Positions 9,122-19,671 of a stretch of DNA of 64,000 nucleotides are shown in pieces. The notes below the pieces were generated by a model that was not told where the DNA came from, ran no database searches, and worked only from the letters and a program-made list of their open reading frames with translations. The translations under genes were made by a program, and so were the position numbers. Every line of letters begins with the position of its first letter. The stretch's first letter is position 1. The stretch covers positions 2,777,501 through 2,841,500 of the forward strand of contig NZ_CP079194.1 of NCBI RefSeq assembly GCF_019297855.1, in the 5' to 3' direction. This DNA comes from Gymnodinialimonas ceratoperidinii (lineage in GTDB: Bacteria; Pseudomonadota; Alphaproteobacteria; Rhodobacterales; Rhodobacteraceae).

Positions 9122-9526
9122 ATGAGCCTGATCCGCCGCCTCTGCCTGGTCTACGCCGTGATCCTTCTGGGCGCCGCCGCGATCAACTACATCCCCGGCC
9201 TGACCGACGAGGCGGGCCTGGCCTTCGGCATCTTTGCCCTCGACCCCTTCGACGATGCGCTGCACCTGGTCTCGGCCATCTGGGCCTTCCTCTCGGGCCT
9301 GATCTCCAACCGTTCCGCCCGCACCTTCCTGATCCTCTTCGGCGCCGCCTACCTCGGCGATGGCATCTTGGGCATCTTCACCGGATGGGGCTACCTCGAT
9401 TTCGGCATCTTCACCAATGAAGCCCTCGGGATGGACTGGTCCTATCAACGCATCATGGCCAACCTTCCCCATATTGCGCTCGGCTTCATCGCCCTTGCCG
9501 CAGGCGTCGCGGCGCGCCGCGCATGA
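9122..9526 (+). CDS. conserved hypothetical four-helix membrane protein
   Basis: This 134-residue protein has four predicted membrane helices at about residues 5-25, 40-60, 65-88 and 112-132. A short acidic loop lies between the first two and a Trp/Tyr-rich loop before the last. The layout resembles DUF4383-type small membrane proteins, but the match is by shape only. It overlaps the next gene by four bases, so the two are probably translated together. No function can be given. Confidence 0.75.
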   Translation: MSLIRRLCLVYAVILLGAAAINYIPGLTDEAGLAFGIFALDPFDDALHLVSAIWAFLSGLISNRSARTFLILFGAAYLGDGILGIFTGWGYLDFGIFTNEALGMDWSYQRIMANLPHIALGFIALAAGVAARRA

Positions 9527-10569
9527 GGGCGGTGACCCGCATCCTCAAGGGCATCGCGATCGGCCTCCTCGCGCTTGCCCTCGTGCTCGTGGCGCCCGTG
9601 ATCTACGTCGAGACCCTGTGCCGAGGTGACGCCACACCTGCCCCGGCCACGCCGCTGGTCTCCGAGACCCGGCCCGAGATCCGCACGCTCCTCACCTATC
9701 CCGAATGGCACATCGTCCACGCCTACGACGATTACGCCGAGGTCATCGGCACCGACGACCCGCACGACTTCAACTACACCCGCGCCGTTCTCGGCTATTG
9801 GGACGCGCTCTGCACGCTCACCACCGAGGCCGCCGCATTGGGAGAGATCGACACCCAGACCCGCCAACTGGTCCACGTCATCGGCGTCTCCTTTACCTTC
9901 GAGATGATGATGAAAGCCGCCTACGAGGAGACCCTCGGCCGCCTCACCACCCTGATCCGCGGGCCCGCCCGCGCGCCGCTCGATGCGCTCGCGGCCGAAC
10001 AGGCCGCCACCTACGCCGCCTTCCTGCAACAGGTCCCCTGGTATCGCTACGATTTCCGCGCCGACGCCCAGGCCCTGCGAGATCAGGCCACCGGCATCTT
10101 CCGCGACCGCGAGCGCGCCGTCGCCCTCGGCCTCGAACACGCGGCCCGCGCCCGCTACGCGGCGCTCATCGCCGATGCTGTCGCGGCCACCGGCCACGAT
10201 GACCTGACCCTGAACATGGTGGTGCGCGGCCTCCCGCCCGAAACACTCGCGCAGGCCGAGGGTGTCCGCATCATCGCTGAAACCGCCGCCGGCACGGAAA
10301 TCGAAACACCCCGCTACCGCGCGCTCACGCGGCTCATGGCCGACTGGGCCGATCAAGGCGCCCAATTCGTGGATATCGCCGGCAACGACGAGATCATGTT
10401 CACCGCCCTCTCGGACGACCCCGAGCATCCGGATGCGCTGGCGAGCCTGCCGCGGCAGGGCTACGACGACACCCGCCATCTCTTCCTCGTCCCGGTGCCT
10501 GAACTCGCCAGAGCCCTGCGCGGGCTGCCGGAACGCGGCCTGCGGCTGGAGCACATCCATGACTATTAA
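9523..10569 (+). CDS. uncharacterised protein with one N-terminal membrane anchor
   Basis: This 348-residue protein has one hydrophobic helix at about residues 7-27 and then a long, mostly helical, soluble domain rich in aromatic and acidic residues (TYPEWHIVHAYDDYAEVIG at about 59-77). By topology the domain should sit in the periplasm, anchored in the inner membrane. I do not recognise the family. It starts inside the stop of the upstream membrane gene and its own end overlaps the next gene by eleven bases, so the three form one unit. Confidence 0.75.
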   Translation: MRAVTRILKGIAIGLLALALVLVAPVIYVETLCRGDATPAPATPLVSETRPEIRTLLTYPEWHIVHAYDDYAEVIGTDDPHDFNYTRAVLGYWDALCTLTTEAAALGEIDTQTRQLVHVIGVSFTFEMMMKAAYEETLGRLTTLIRGPARAPLDALAAEQAATYAAFLQQVPWYRYDFRADAQALRDQATGIFRDRERAVALGLEHAARARYAALIADAVAATGHDDLTLNMVVRGLPPETLAQAEGVRIIAETAAGTEIETPRYRALTRLMADWADQGAQFVDIAGNDEIMFTALSDDPEHPDALASLPRQGYDDTRHLFLVPVPELARALRGLPERGLRLEHIHDY

Positions 10570-10870
10570 GCGCCTGCTCATCGCCCTGCCGCTCCTTCTC
10601 ATAGGCTGGATCGCCACGCTGGCGATTGTCATGGCCCTCGGCGGCACCGCCCCCGCCGCCTTCGTCCCTTTTCCACCCCGAGACCTGGCCGAAAACCTGC
10701 CCCGCGATATCACCATCACCGGACGCTCGGCCCTCTCCCTCACCCTGCGCTCGGAGGCCGAAAACCTCCCCGCCCGGCTCTACCACTCAGGCGCCTGGCT
10801 GGTCCTGCCCGCCGGGCTCGAGGCCTGCATCCCCAATTTCCTGCGCGAGACCTCACCCGAGGCCCCATGA
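10559..10870 (+). CDS. small uncharacterised single-helix membrane protein
   Basis: This 103-residue protein starts at the ATG at 10559, eleven bases inside the end of the preceding gene. Residues 5-27 form one membrane helix. The rest is a short domain containing ENLPRDITITGRS and a segment ending LEACIPNFLRE with one cysteine. No known domain is recognised. The overlap with the upstream gene supports a shared membrane-associated role with the 348-residue protein. Confidence 0.65.
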   Translation: MTIKRLLIALPLLLIGWIATLAIVMALGGTAPAAFVPFPPRDLAENLPRDITITGRSALSLTLRSEAENLPARLYHSGAWLVLPAGLEACIPNFLRETSPEAP

Positions 10871-10911
10871 TACGCCCCCTAGATCACGTGCCGAGGCCAC
10901 CAGCCAAGCGT

Positions 10912-10996
10912 CCCGCTCCCCCTTCATCTTGGCCAGAACAACTCCGGGGGGAGCGCGCTCGCCAGAGCGCGCGGGGGGCTGGCCCCCCTTGCCCGA
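10912..10996. repeat. GC-rich intergenic repeat, copy C
   Basis: Carries CTTCATCTTGGCCAGAACA and ACTCCGGGGGGAG, then hairpins GCGCGCTC/GAGCGCGC and GGGGGGC/GCCCCCC. It matches copy A at 1097-1170 across the core and differs in the hairpin arms, which keep their pairing. Confidence 0.7.
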
Positions 10997-11016
10997 CCTC
11001 ACACCGCCCGCGACAT

Positions 11017-11049
11017 AAAAAAAGGGCGCGCCAGTTGCCCGGCGCGCCC
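11017..11049 (-). terminator. intrinsic terminator of katG
   Basis: Read on the minus strand, the stem GGGCGCGCC/GGCGCGCCC with an 8-base loop is followed by seven T. It lies just after the katG stop codon at 11070. Confidence 0.9.
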
Positions 11050-11069
11050 CAAATGTTCTGTCGCTGCGA

Positions 11070-13274
<2,205 letters not shown>

Positions 13275-13339
13275 ATTCTCTCTCCACTATTGGCAATCAG
13301 GCTTATGCGACCGCCGGGGCGAGTCGCGCTTGCGCGGAC

Positions 13340-13400
13340 ACTAACACCCCAAACCGATTAGCTACAGTTGGATATTCTGATAATCCTGATAAGCTGTCCT
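13340..13400. promoter_or_regulatory. katG/oxyR divergent control region, candidate OxyR site
   Basis: The 127-base gap between the two start codons has its AT-rich part at 13355-13398. There the arms GATTA and TAATC face each other (13356-13385), and a further CCTGATAAG follows. LysR-type sites are usually interrupted inverted repeats in the shared promoter, so this is the most likely OxyR operator. The exact boundaries are uncertain. Confidence 0.45.
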
Positions 13401-13401
13401 G

Positions 13402-14322
13402 ATGAACAACCTGACCCTGAAGCAGCTCCGCTATGTCGAGGCGCTGGCCCATCACGGCCACTTCGGCCATGCTGCCGCCGCCTGCAACGTGACGCAACCC
13501 GCCTTGTCGATGCAGATCAAGGAGATGGAGGAGTCCTTCGGCCTGCCGCTGTTCGAGAGGTCGCCACGCCACGTCCGCCTGACGGGCTTCGGCGAGACGG
13601 TCCTCTCCCGCGCGAAGGAGATCCTGCGGGCCGTCGATGCGCTCGATGACCTCGCCCGCGCCGCGCGCGGCGGGCTGTCGGGGCGCTTGCGGCTCGGCGT
13701 CATCCCCACCGTCGCGCCCTACCTGCTGCCGCGCGTGATCGGCACGCTCGGCCTGCACTATCCGCAGATCGATCTCCACATCCGCGAGACGTTGACCCCG
13801 CGCCTTCTGGAAGACCTCGGCGCCGGGCGGCTGGATACGGCGATCCTTGCGCTGCCAATCTCGGAGCCCACGCTGACGGAGGTGCCGCTCCACGAGGAGG
13901 ACTTCGTTCTCGTCCGTCCGCTGGCCGACGCCGACAAGCCTGTTCCCGACGGCGATGCCCTGTCGCAGATGCGCCTGCTTCTGCTGGAAGAAGGTCACTG
14001 CTTCCGCGATCAGGCGCTGTCTTTTTGCAATATTCGCAGTAACTTGCCACGTGAGGGGCTGGACGGCTCCAGCCTGTCGACACTGGTGCAGATGGTGGGT
14101 GCGGGCATCGGCGTGACCCTGATCCCCGAGATGGCCGTGGAGGTCGAGACGCGCTCGGCGGAAGTCTCCATCGCGCGGTTCAATCAGGCGACACCCAAAC
14201 GCACCATCGGCATGGCATGGCGCAAGGCGAGCCCGCTGGCCGAGCATCTGGCGGGTCTGGCCGACGTGGTGCGGCAGGCGCTGTCGCCGCAACCCGCCGC
14301 CCGGTCGCAGCCCGAGACCTGA
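13402..14322 (+). CDS. oxyR: hydrogen-peroxide sensor and activator OxyR
   Basis: This 306-residue LysR-family protein has the helix-turn-helix at residues 1-60 (NVTQPALSMQIKEMEE). The OxyR redox pair is present as Cys200 and Cys209 in GHCFRDQALSFC, eight residues apart as in E. coli OxyR, where these cysteines form the peroxide-induced disulfide. This separates it from generic LysR proteins. It is divergent from katG, its expected target, and probably also represses or autoregulates its own promoter in the shared gap. Confidence 0.95.
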   Translation: MNNLTLKQLRYVEALAHHGHFGHAAAACNVTQPALSMQIKEMEESFGLPLFERSPRHVRLTGFGETVLSRAKEILRAVDALDDLARAARGGLSGRLRLGVIPTVAPYLLPRVIGTLGLHYPQIDLHIRETLTPRLLEDLGAGRLDTAILALPISEPTLTEVPLHEEDFVLVRPLADADKPVPDGDALSQMRLLLLEEGHCFRDQALSFCNIRSNLPREGLDGSSLSTLVQMVGAGIGVTLIPEMAVEVETRSAEVSIARFNQATPKRTIGMAWRKASPLAEHLAGLADVVRQALSPQPAARSQPET

Positions 14323-14338
14323 GCCAGAGCGCCAAGCG

Positions 14339-15925
14339 TCAGATGGAAGACCCGAGCGCGCTGCGATGCAGCAGGGGCGAGGCGCGGAAGGCATCGCGCA
14401 TCTTCTCGACGCTGTAATCCGGCTCATGCTGCTTCAAGGTCTCCACCATCGCCTCGGCCTCATCGACGCGGCCCACCTTCATGTAGAGCATCCCCATCAG
14501 GCGCTTGGGCGCGACGAAACCCGGCGCGTCGCGGCCCAAAGCCTCGCCGATCTTGATCGCTTCGGTATAGCGCCCCGCGCAGGCGGCTGACCGCATCGCG
14601 ACGTAGCGGATCGAGGATTTGGCGTTGCGATGCACCGTGAGTGAATTGGCCCGGCGGGTCAGGCGATAGCCTTCCTCGTAATTGCCAAGGTGCGTTTGGA
14701 CCATGCCGAGGTACGAAATGCCGTAGGGGTTGGACGGGTTGAGCTTGTGGCTGCGCTGCGCCAGTTCGAGCGCATTCTCGTTGGACAGGAACCACATGGA
14801 GTGGATGAAGGCGGCCAGCGACAGGACGATCGAATTGTCCGGATCCTGCTCTTCGGCGAGCCTGATGAACCGCTCCATCTCCTCCCGGATCGCCTCGGCA
14901 TTGCCGCCGACGGCCTCGCCCAGAAGGAAGGTCCGAAGATAGGCGCGCCAGGCGAGGAAGACGGGCTGCGGGTCGATCTCGAAGGCGCGGGCGATGAGGG
15001 CGTCGGCATTCTCGATGGTCGAGGGTGCATAATTCGTGACCGACAAGAGCGCGCGCACCGACAGCGCCGTGGCAATCTTGTGGTTCGGAAGATCGGTGCC
15101 GTAGCGGGCGATTTCCTCCATCGATTTCACCACCGCCTCGTTGACGAGGTCGATCATGTCGATGTCATCGGAAACCCGCACGAGGTTGGTGAAAACGCTC
15201 CCGTCGCTCGACCGCGACAGGTTCACCGAGACGCCCCGGCTGCCGCCTATGTCCGCGCTCGACACCTGCACCCGGAACGCACGTTCCGCCTCGCGGCGGG
15301 AGAGCAGCGGCATGGCGCTCTCGTCCAGCAGCCGCACGCGCCCGGCATCGTCGATGCTCTTGCAGATCAGGTCTTGCAGCACGGTGTCATAGGTCTGTGC
15401 CGAGATCATGCCATCGGGGCGGCCACGGATGATGATCGGCCGCGCGACAGGGCTCTTTTCGGGCGGTAGGGGAGGCGCGAGGCGGCGCCCGTAATGGCAG
15501 CGACGATCGTCGAGCCACCGTTGAAACGCCGGGTCCTCGATCGTCAGACCGTCGAGAAATTGCGGCAACTCGCCCGCCGCGTCGCCCAATCCGGCCAGAT
15601 GATCATCATCGCGCACATCGACCCAGACCTTCGCGGCATCGAGGGCGATGACATCCTTGTCGGTCGTCAGGATGTCACGGCTCTCGCCGAGGTCGCGCCG
15701 CAGAGCGTGGAGGCATTGCCGCATCGAAAGACCGGATTGCGCCTTGGGGCGTTCGCTCCAAAGGAGGTCCTGCAGCCATGCCCGCGGCCGCGCCAGATCC
15801 CGCCCCGTCGCCAGTGCCGCGAGGATCGCGCGCGCGCGTTTCGCCTTCACCGCGACCACCGCGCCCGTCGGGGACTCGAGGCGGAACGCACCAAGGACAT
15901 GGATCTTGTGCAGACCTGACGACAT
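14339..15925 (-). CDS. SARP-like transcriptional activator with wHTH and TPR domain
   Basis: This 528-residue protein has an N-terminal winged-helix domain of the SARP/OmpR type at about residues 5-100 (KIHVLGAFRLESPTGAVV and RARAILAALATG, then LWSERP). A middle region follows, and a helical C-terminal half has tetratricopeptide-like repeats, for example QRSHKLNPSNPYGISYLGM and NAKSSIRYVAMRSAACAGR. It has no kinase or receiver domain. It lies divergent to a PAP2-type/protease pair, with a heptamer direct repeat of 11-base period in the gap. Control of that pair is therefore the best guess. The input signal is unknown. Confidence 0.8.
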   Translation of the reverse strand: MSSGLHKIHVLGAFRLESPTGAVVAVKAKRARAILAALATGRDLARPRAWLQDLLWSERPKAQSGLSMRQCLHALRRDLGESRDILTTDKDVIALDAAKVWVDVRDDDHLAGLGDAAGELPQFLDGLTIEDPAFQRWLDDRRCHYGRRLAPPLPPEKSPVARPIIIRGRPDGMISAQTYDTVLQDLICKSIDDAGRVRLLDESAMPLLSRREAERAFRVQVSSADIGGSRGVSVNLSRSSDGSVFTNLVRVSDDIDMIDLVNEAVVKSMEEIARYGTDLPNHKIATALSVRALLSVTNYAPSTIENADALIARAFEIDPQPVFLAWRAYLRTFLLGEAVGGNAEAIREEMERFIRLAEEQDPDNSIVLSLAAFIHSMWFLSNENALELAQRSHKLNPSNPYGISYLGMVQTHLGNYEEGYRLTRRANSLTVHRNAKSSIRYVAMRSAACAGRYTEAIKIGEALGRDAPGFVAPKRLMGMLYMKVGRVDEAEAMVETLKQHEPDYSVEKMRDAFRASPLLHRSALGSSI

Positions 15926-15972
15926 AGCTGTCCCCTCGCTCCGGAAAGCGCGCCCGTGCGCCGTCTCCAGAC

Positions 15973-15990
15973 CGTTAATAAAGCGTTAAT
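15973..15990. promoter_or_regulatory. CGTTAAT direct repeat with 11-base period
   Basis: CGTTAAT occurs at 15973-15979 and again at 15984-15990, exactly one helical turn apart. SARP-family activators are known to bind direct heptamer repeats with this period next to a -35 region. A good -35-like TTGACA lies downstream at 16026-16031. Confidence 0.5.
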
Positions 15991-16086
15991 TCTCCATCGT
16001 TTCTAACACATAAATTTACCCTTTGTTGACAAATCGCCCGCTGGACGGCGGATCATTCTCAAGGGTTTTTTAACGAGTGAGATGGT

Positions 16087-17271
16087 ATGTCGACGAGCGC
16101 ACTATCCTCTGTGCAACACGGTCAACATGGGCAGCATGGCCAACACGGTCAGCACGGCCAACATGGCCAGCATGGTCAGCACGGCCAGCACGGCCAGCAT
16201 GGGCAGCACGGCCAGCACGGGCAGGCTTCGGCCTCCAGCGGCGCGCCGACCTCTGCCTGCGCCGCCCTGACGATGAGCCACGCGGTCAATACCGGGCCGT
16301 GGGTCTGGGATCACGATGGCCCGCAGCCCGCCCCTCTCGCTTTCAACGATCCCGCCAACCTGCAAAACTGGTCGGCTGATGTGCGCGGCATGATCATCAC
16401 GCAGGAGATTGCCTCCAGCCTCGCCGTGCGCGCCACGAGCGGCTCGCCCGATGCCGTGTCGGTCACGCTTCACGACGGGACGGAGATCGCGCGGATCGAC
16501 CGACCCGGCAGCGAGACCTTCGCCAAGCAGTTGCATTACCTCGATTATTACGCCGACCAACGGGTCGAGCGCACGCCCGAGATCCTGTCGCAGCTGACCG
16601 ATCTGATCACACCCTTCGGGGCGGTGCTGCCGCTCCATCCCGGCCGTCATCGGTGGACCTACGAGTTCATTGCCATAGCCCTCAGCGCGGTGTCGCTGGT
16701 CGAGATGCAGTGCAAGCACCTGCTGGCCTGCCGCCGCCCGAACGAGTTCTCGGCGCAGGTCCACGCGATCATCCAGACGCCGTGCCACGGCAGCCTGCCC
16801 TCAGGCCACGGGACCGAGGCCTTCGTCGTCGCCACGATCCTGCGCAACCTCTCACGCGGGGCGCAGCACCAGCCTCATCTGGCCGAGCAGCAATTGCTGC
16901 GCCAAGCCGCGCGGATCGCCCAGAACCGCACGGTCGCCGGCGTGCATTTTCCCGTCGACAGCGCGGCGGGGGCGACCCTTGGCGTGTCGCTTGGCGGCTA
17001 TATCCTCGAGATGGCGGGCAGCGCCGATCAGGCGAACGGATGGCACTGTGCCAGCGACGCCTATGGCGGCGCGGATTTTACCTATGAGAGCGTCGAGGGC
17101 ATCTTCGGATCGGACCCGCTGAGCGTCATCGACCCGAGCGCCAATGGCACCGTCACCTATGCCACACCGCTGGCTTTCACCCTGCAAACCCACCCCGCGA
17201 CCCGCGCCCTGACGCAGCTTTACACGCTCGCCCGCGCCGAATGGTCGACAGCCGTCGCGCCGAGGAGATAG
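16087..17271 (+). CDS. PAP2 / vanadium-haloperoxidase-type protein with N-terminal (HGQ)12 tract
   Basis: This 394-residue protein begins with ten residues, then twelve HGQ triplets (11-46), then a Ser/Ala linker. The C-terminal half has the phosphatase/vanadate-pocket motifs in order: KHLLACRRP at 210-218, PSGH at 238-241 and NRTVAGVHFPVD at 280-291. These are the vanadate or phosphate ligands and the apical histidine of PAP2 and vanadium haloperoxidases. No clear membrane helices flank them, which favours a soluble haloperoxidase-like protein over a lipid phosphatase. The His-rich tract could bind metal. It starts divergent to a SARP-like regulator and is followed four bases later by a subtilisin-type protease. 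Confidence 0.82.
   Translation: MSTSALSSVQHGQHGQHGQHGQHGQHGQHGQHGQHGQHGQHGQHGQASASSGAPTSACAALTMSHAVNTGPWVWDHDGPQPAPLAFNDPANLQNWSADVRGMIITQEIASSLAVRATSGSPDAVSVTLHDGTEIARIDRPGSETFAKQLHYLDYYADQRVERTPEILSQLTDLITPFGAVLPLHPGRHRWTYEFIAIALSAVSLVEMQCKHLLACRRPNEFSAQVHAIIQTPCHGSLPSGHGTEAFVVATILRNLSRGAQHQPHLAEQQLLRQAARIAQNRTVAGVHFPVDSAAGATLGVSLGGYILEMAGSADQANGWHCASDAYGGADFTYESVEGIFGSDPLSVIDPSANGTVTYATPLAFTLQTHPATRALTQLYTLARAEWSTAVAPRR
16117..16224 (+). repeat. twelve tandem His-Gly-Gln codon triplets
   Basis: A run of twelve 9-base units all encode HGQ. His (CAC/CAT), Gly (GGT/GGC/GGG) and Gln (CAA/CAG) codons vary between units while the protein repeat stays exact. That points to selection on the peptide rather than a fresh slippage expansion. 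Confidence 0.95.
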
Positions 17272-17275
17272 CGAC

Positions 17276-19348
17276 ATGGTTTGGGGATGGGGAACAGCGA
17301 CACGGATGGACGGCGGCGGCAAGGCCGCGACCTTGCAGACGCCGGCCAGCGACTGGTGGCTGCGGTCCCTGACCGGCCCCCTGCCCGAGAATGTCCTCAC
17401 CCCGAAGGACCGCGAGGTCTTCACGGCGCATCCGGATGAGACGGCCCCGGTAGCCCCGCACACGCGCTGCATCGATCCGCGCCCCGACCGGGGCGACGTG
17501 CCGCCCCATCCGACGCAGCCGGGCACGGTGATCATGGGGATCATCGACGACGGGCTTGCCTTCGCCCATGCGCGCTTCCTCAAGCCCGGCCCCTCGGGGC
17601 GCTACCAGACCCGGATCGCCGCGCTCTGGAATCAGGATGCGACCTGCGGCAACGCCCGCCCGACCCGCGGATACAGCCTGCCGATGGGCCATGACTGGAC
17701 CGAGGACGAGATCAACGCGGGCCTCTTCTCCTACCCCGACGGTCCCTACCCCGACCCCGTCGCCGCCTATCGCAACGCCGAGATGTCACGCCCCCTGTCC
17801 CGTTTGGCGGCGCACGGCACCCATGTGATGGACCTGGCCGCAGGCTACGACTGCCACGACACCACGACGAACGAGTTAGGCGAAGTGCCCGCCGAGCTAG
17901 CCCTCAAACGGCCGATCGTGGCGGTGCAGCTGGCCCGCCACGCGACGCGCAACAGCTCGGGCGGCTTCATGGCGCCCTATGTCACCCATGCCGTCGCGTA
18001 CATCCTCGACCGGACCATCAGGCTGCAACCCGAGCGCGGCGCGCGGGTGCCGCTGGTGCTGAACTTCTCCTACGGCATTTACGCCGGCGCCCTGAACGGT
18101 CGCGCGGCGATGGAGGAATGGCTCGACAGCGCGGTGAAGGAGATGTGGGAGACCCATGGCATCCCGGTCTGGGTCGTCCTGCCCGCGGGCAACAGCCATA
18201 TGATGCGCACCCATGGCGAGAAGGTCGTGGGCGCAACGCGCCCTGACAGCGAGGCTCTGGAAACGCCGCTGGTCCTGCGGCATCAGCCTGACAGCAAGGC
18301 ACCCACCGTGGTCGAGTTCTGGTGGCCGGAACGCCCCACCAGCCTCGCGGCTCACGGGTTGGAGAGGGACAAGGGAATGAAGGATGGCTTGAATGCGAGC
18401 CAGCGCAGGCAGGTGGTTGAGCATCTTGCGACCCTCCCTTCCCCTCTCCGACTGGAAATTCGCCCACCCCATGGCGATTGGATCACGCTGAGCGAGGGAG
18501 ATATCCCCTATTTTCACGGTGTCCCGCTCGAGAGCGATGCGGGCATCGGCGCGATGGTCTACCACGAGTTGCTGCTGAGCTCCGGTCGCCGCGAGTTGCC
18601 GAAGGATAGCCGAGGGTTGGTGGCGCAACAGAAATTGACCCTCGTGCTCGCGCCATCCGTCTTCGAGCAGGGCGAGGACGTGGCGGAGTTCGCTCAACGG
18701 GCCACGACCCTGCCGGCGGGCAATTGGGAGGTGCGCCTATGGAACAATGCGCAGGCAGCCGAGCCCGAGACCGTCTCGGTCCGCTGCCAGCGCAACGACA
18801 CGCCGTCCGGGTTCCGCCCGTTTGGCCGCCAATCCCGGCTGGAAGACCCAGACTACCGCGCCGTGCGTCCTGATGGGCGCGCGGACGAGAGCGACGCGAC
18901 AGGCGCATGGGTCGTCCGCCGGGGTACGACGAATGCAATCGGGTCCGGGGCGTTGAGCGTGCGGGTCGGATCAGTTCGGGTCGCGAACCTCAACCGCCGC
19001 ACCGATGGCGCGCGGCCGCTGGCCGCCTCGACGTTCAGCAGTGCGGGCGATCCGGCAAACACGTGGGATGGCGTTGACATCGCAGCCGCCTCCGAGGTGA
19101 GCCATGCGCTCGCCGGCGTGCTTGCGGCCGGAACCGGGTCCGGCGCGCGGGTGCGCCTTTCCGGGACATCCGCTGCCGCGCCCCAGGTCGCCCGGTGGAT
19201 CGCGCTTGAACTCGCGCGTCCCGGCATCCCCCCTTTGCGCGCGTCCCTGCGCGCGGAAGCCGCCAATTCGACGGCAAGTTATTTTGAAGAAAGTCATTGG
19301 CCCGAACGTACGGGAGCAAGGATTTTATTCGGACCCGGTGCCCGTTAA
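17276..19348 (+). CDS. S8-family (subtilisin-type) serine peptidase
   Basis: This 690-residue protein has the complete catalytic triad in family order: Asp91 in GIIDDGLAFAH, His180 in AAHGTHVMDLAAG and Ser632 in LSGTSAAAPQVA. The oxyanion Asn306 is in VLPAGNSH. The spacing between His and Ser is much longer than in simple subtilisins, because a domain of about 250 residues lies between Asn306 and the serine. No signal peptide or propeptide is obvious, so it may act inside the cell or leave by a non-Sec route. It begins four bases after the HGQ protein gene and is surely cotranscribed. The upstream protein or its repeat could be the substrate, which is speculation. Confidence 0.9.
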   Translation: MVWGWGTATRMDGGGKAATLQTPASDWWLRSLTGPLPENVLTPKDREVFTAHPDETAPVAPHTRCIDPRPDRGDVPPHPTQPGTVIMGIIDDGLAFAHARFLKPGPSGRYQTRIAALWNQDATCGNARPTRGYSLPMGHDWTEDEINAGLFSYPDGPYPDPVAAYRNAEMSRPLSRLAAHGTHVMDLAAGYDCHDTTTNELGEVPAELALKRPIVAVQLARHATRNSSGGFMAPYVTHAVAYILDRTIRLQPERGARVPLVLNFSYGIYAGALNGRAAMEEWLDSAVKEMWETHGIPVWVVLPAGNSHMMRTHGEKVVGATRPDSEALETPLVLRHQPDSKAPTVVEFWWPERPTSLAAHGLERDKGMKDGLNASQRRQVVEHLATLPSPLRLEIRPPHGDWITLSEGDIPYFHGVPLESDAGIGAMVYHELLLSSGRRELPKDSRGLVAQQKLTLVLAPSVFEQGEDVAEFAQRATTLPAGNWEVRLWNNAQAAEPETVSVRCQRNDTPSGFRPFGRQSRLEDPDYRAVRPDGRADESDATGAWVVRRGTTNAIGSGALSVRVGSVRVANLNRRTDGARPLAASTFSSAGDPANTWDGVDIAAASEVSHALAGVLAAGTGSGARVRLSGTSAAAPQVARWIALELARPGIPPLRASLRAEAANSTASYFEESHWPERTGARILFGPGAR

Positions 19349-19398
19349 TTCCAGTTGGGCATCGGAAAGGCGTGCATCTCTTCCCGTGCGCCTTATCC

Positions 19399-19439
19399 GC
19401 CCGGCAGCCATCCCCTTGGCTGCCGGGCAATTTATTTTT
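19399..19439 (+). terminator. intrinsic terminator after the protease gene
   Basis: A perfect 12-bp stem (GCCCGGCAGCCA and its complement) with a 6-base loop is followed by a T-rich tail (AATTTATTTTTA). It closes the haloperoxidase-like/protease operon. Confidence 0.9.
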
Positions 19440-19494
19440 AGCCTGTGGATTGGTTTGGTGATTGGGCGTGGACTGTGGGCGTGATCGAGGGTGC

Positions 19495-19556
19495 GCCGAT
19501 GGGGGGCTAGCCCCCCAACCCCCCCAGGATATTTCCGGAACGAGGAAGGAGGGGTG
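19495..19556. repeat. GC-rich intergenic repeat, palindrome form, copy D
   Basis: Contains the perfect palindrome GGGGGGCTAGCCCCCC at 19501-19516, then CCCCCCCAGGATATTTCC. It appears to be an inverted, shortened relative of copy B. With the terminator before it, it accounts for most of the 323-base gap between the protease and helicase genes; nothing coding is seen there. Confidence 0.5.
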
Positions 19557-19671
19557 GGGTGCGTGAGGGTACTTGCGCGCGTGTGCTCTATACTTCCGGC
19601 ACGCAAGTCGTTAGGTCCGGCGTCTTGCGGGCGCTCGGACTGCGCACCGCGTTGATGAAAGTGGATGAGAC

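Noticed and set aside
16117..16224. Tandem repeat considered as a CRISPR or DNA satellite
   Set aside because: The period is 9 bases, with no spacers, and it is in frame inside a gene.
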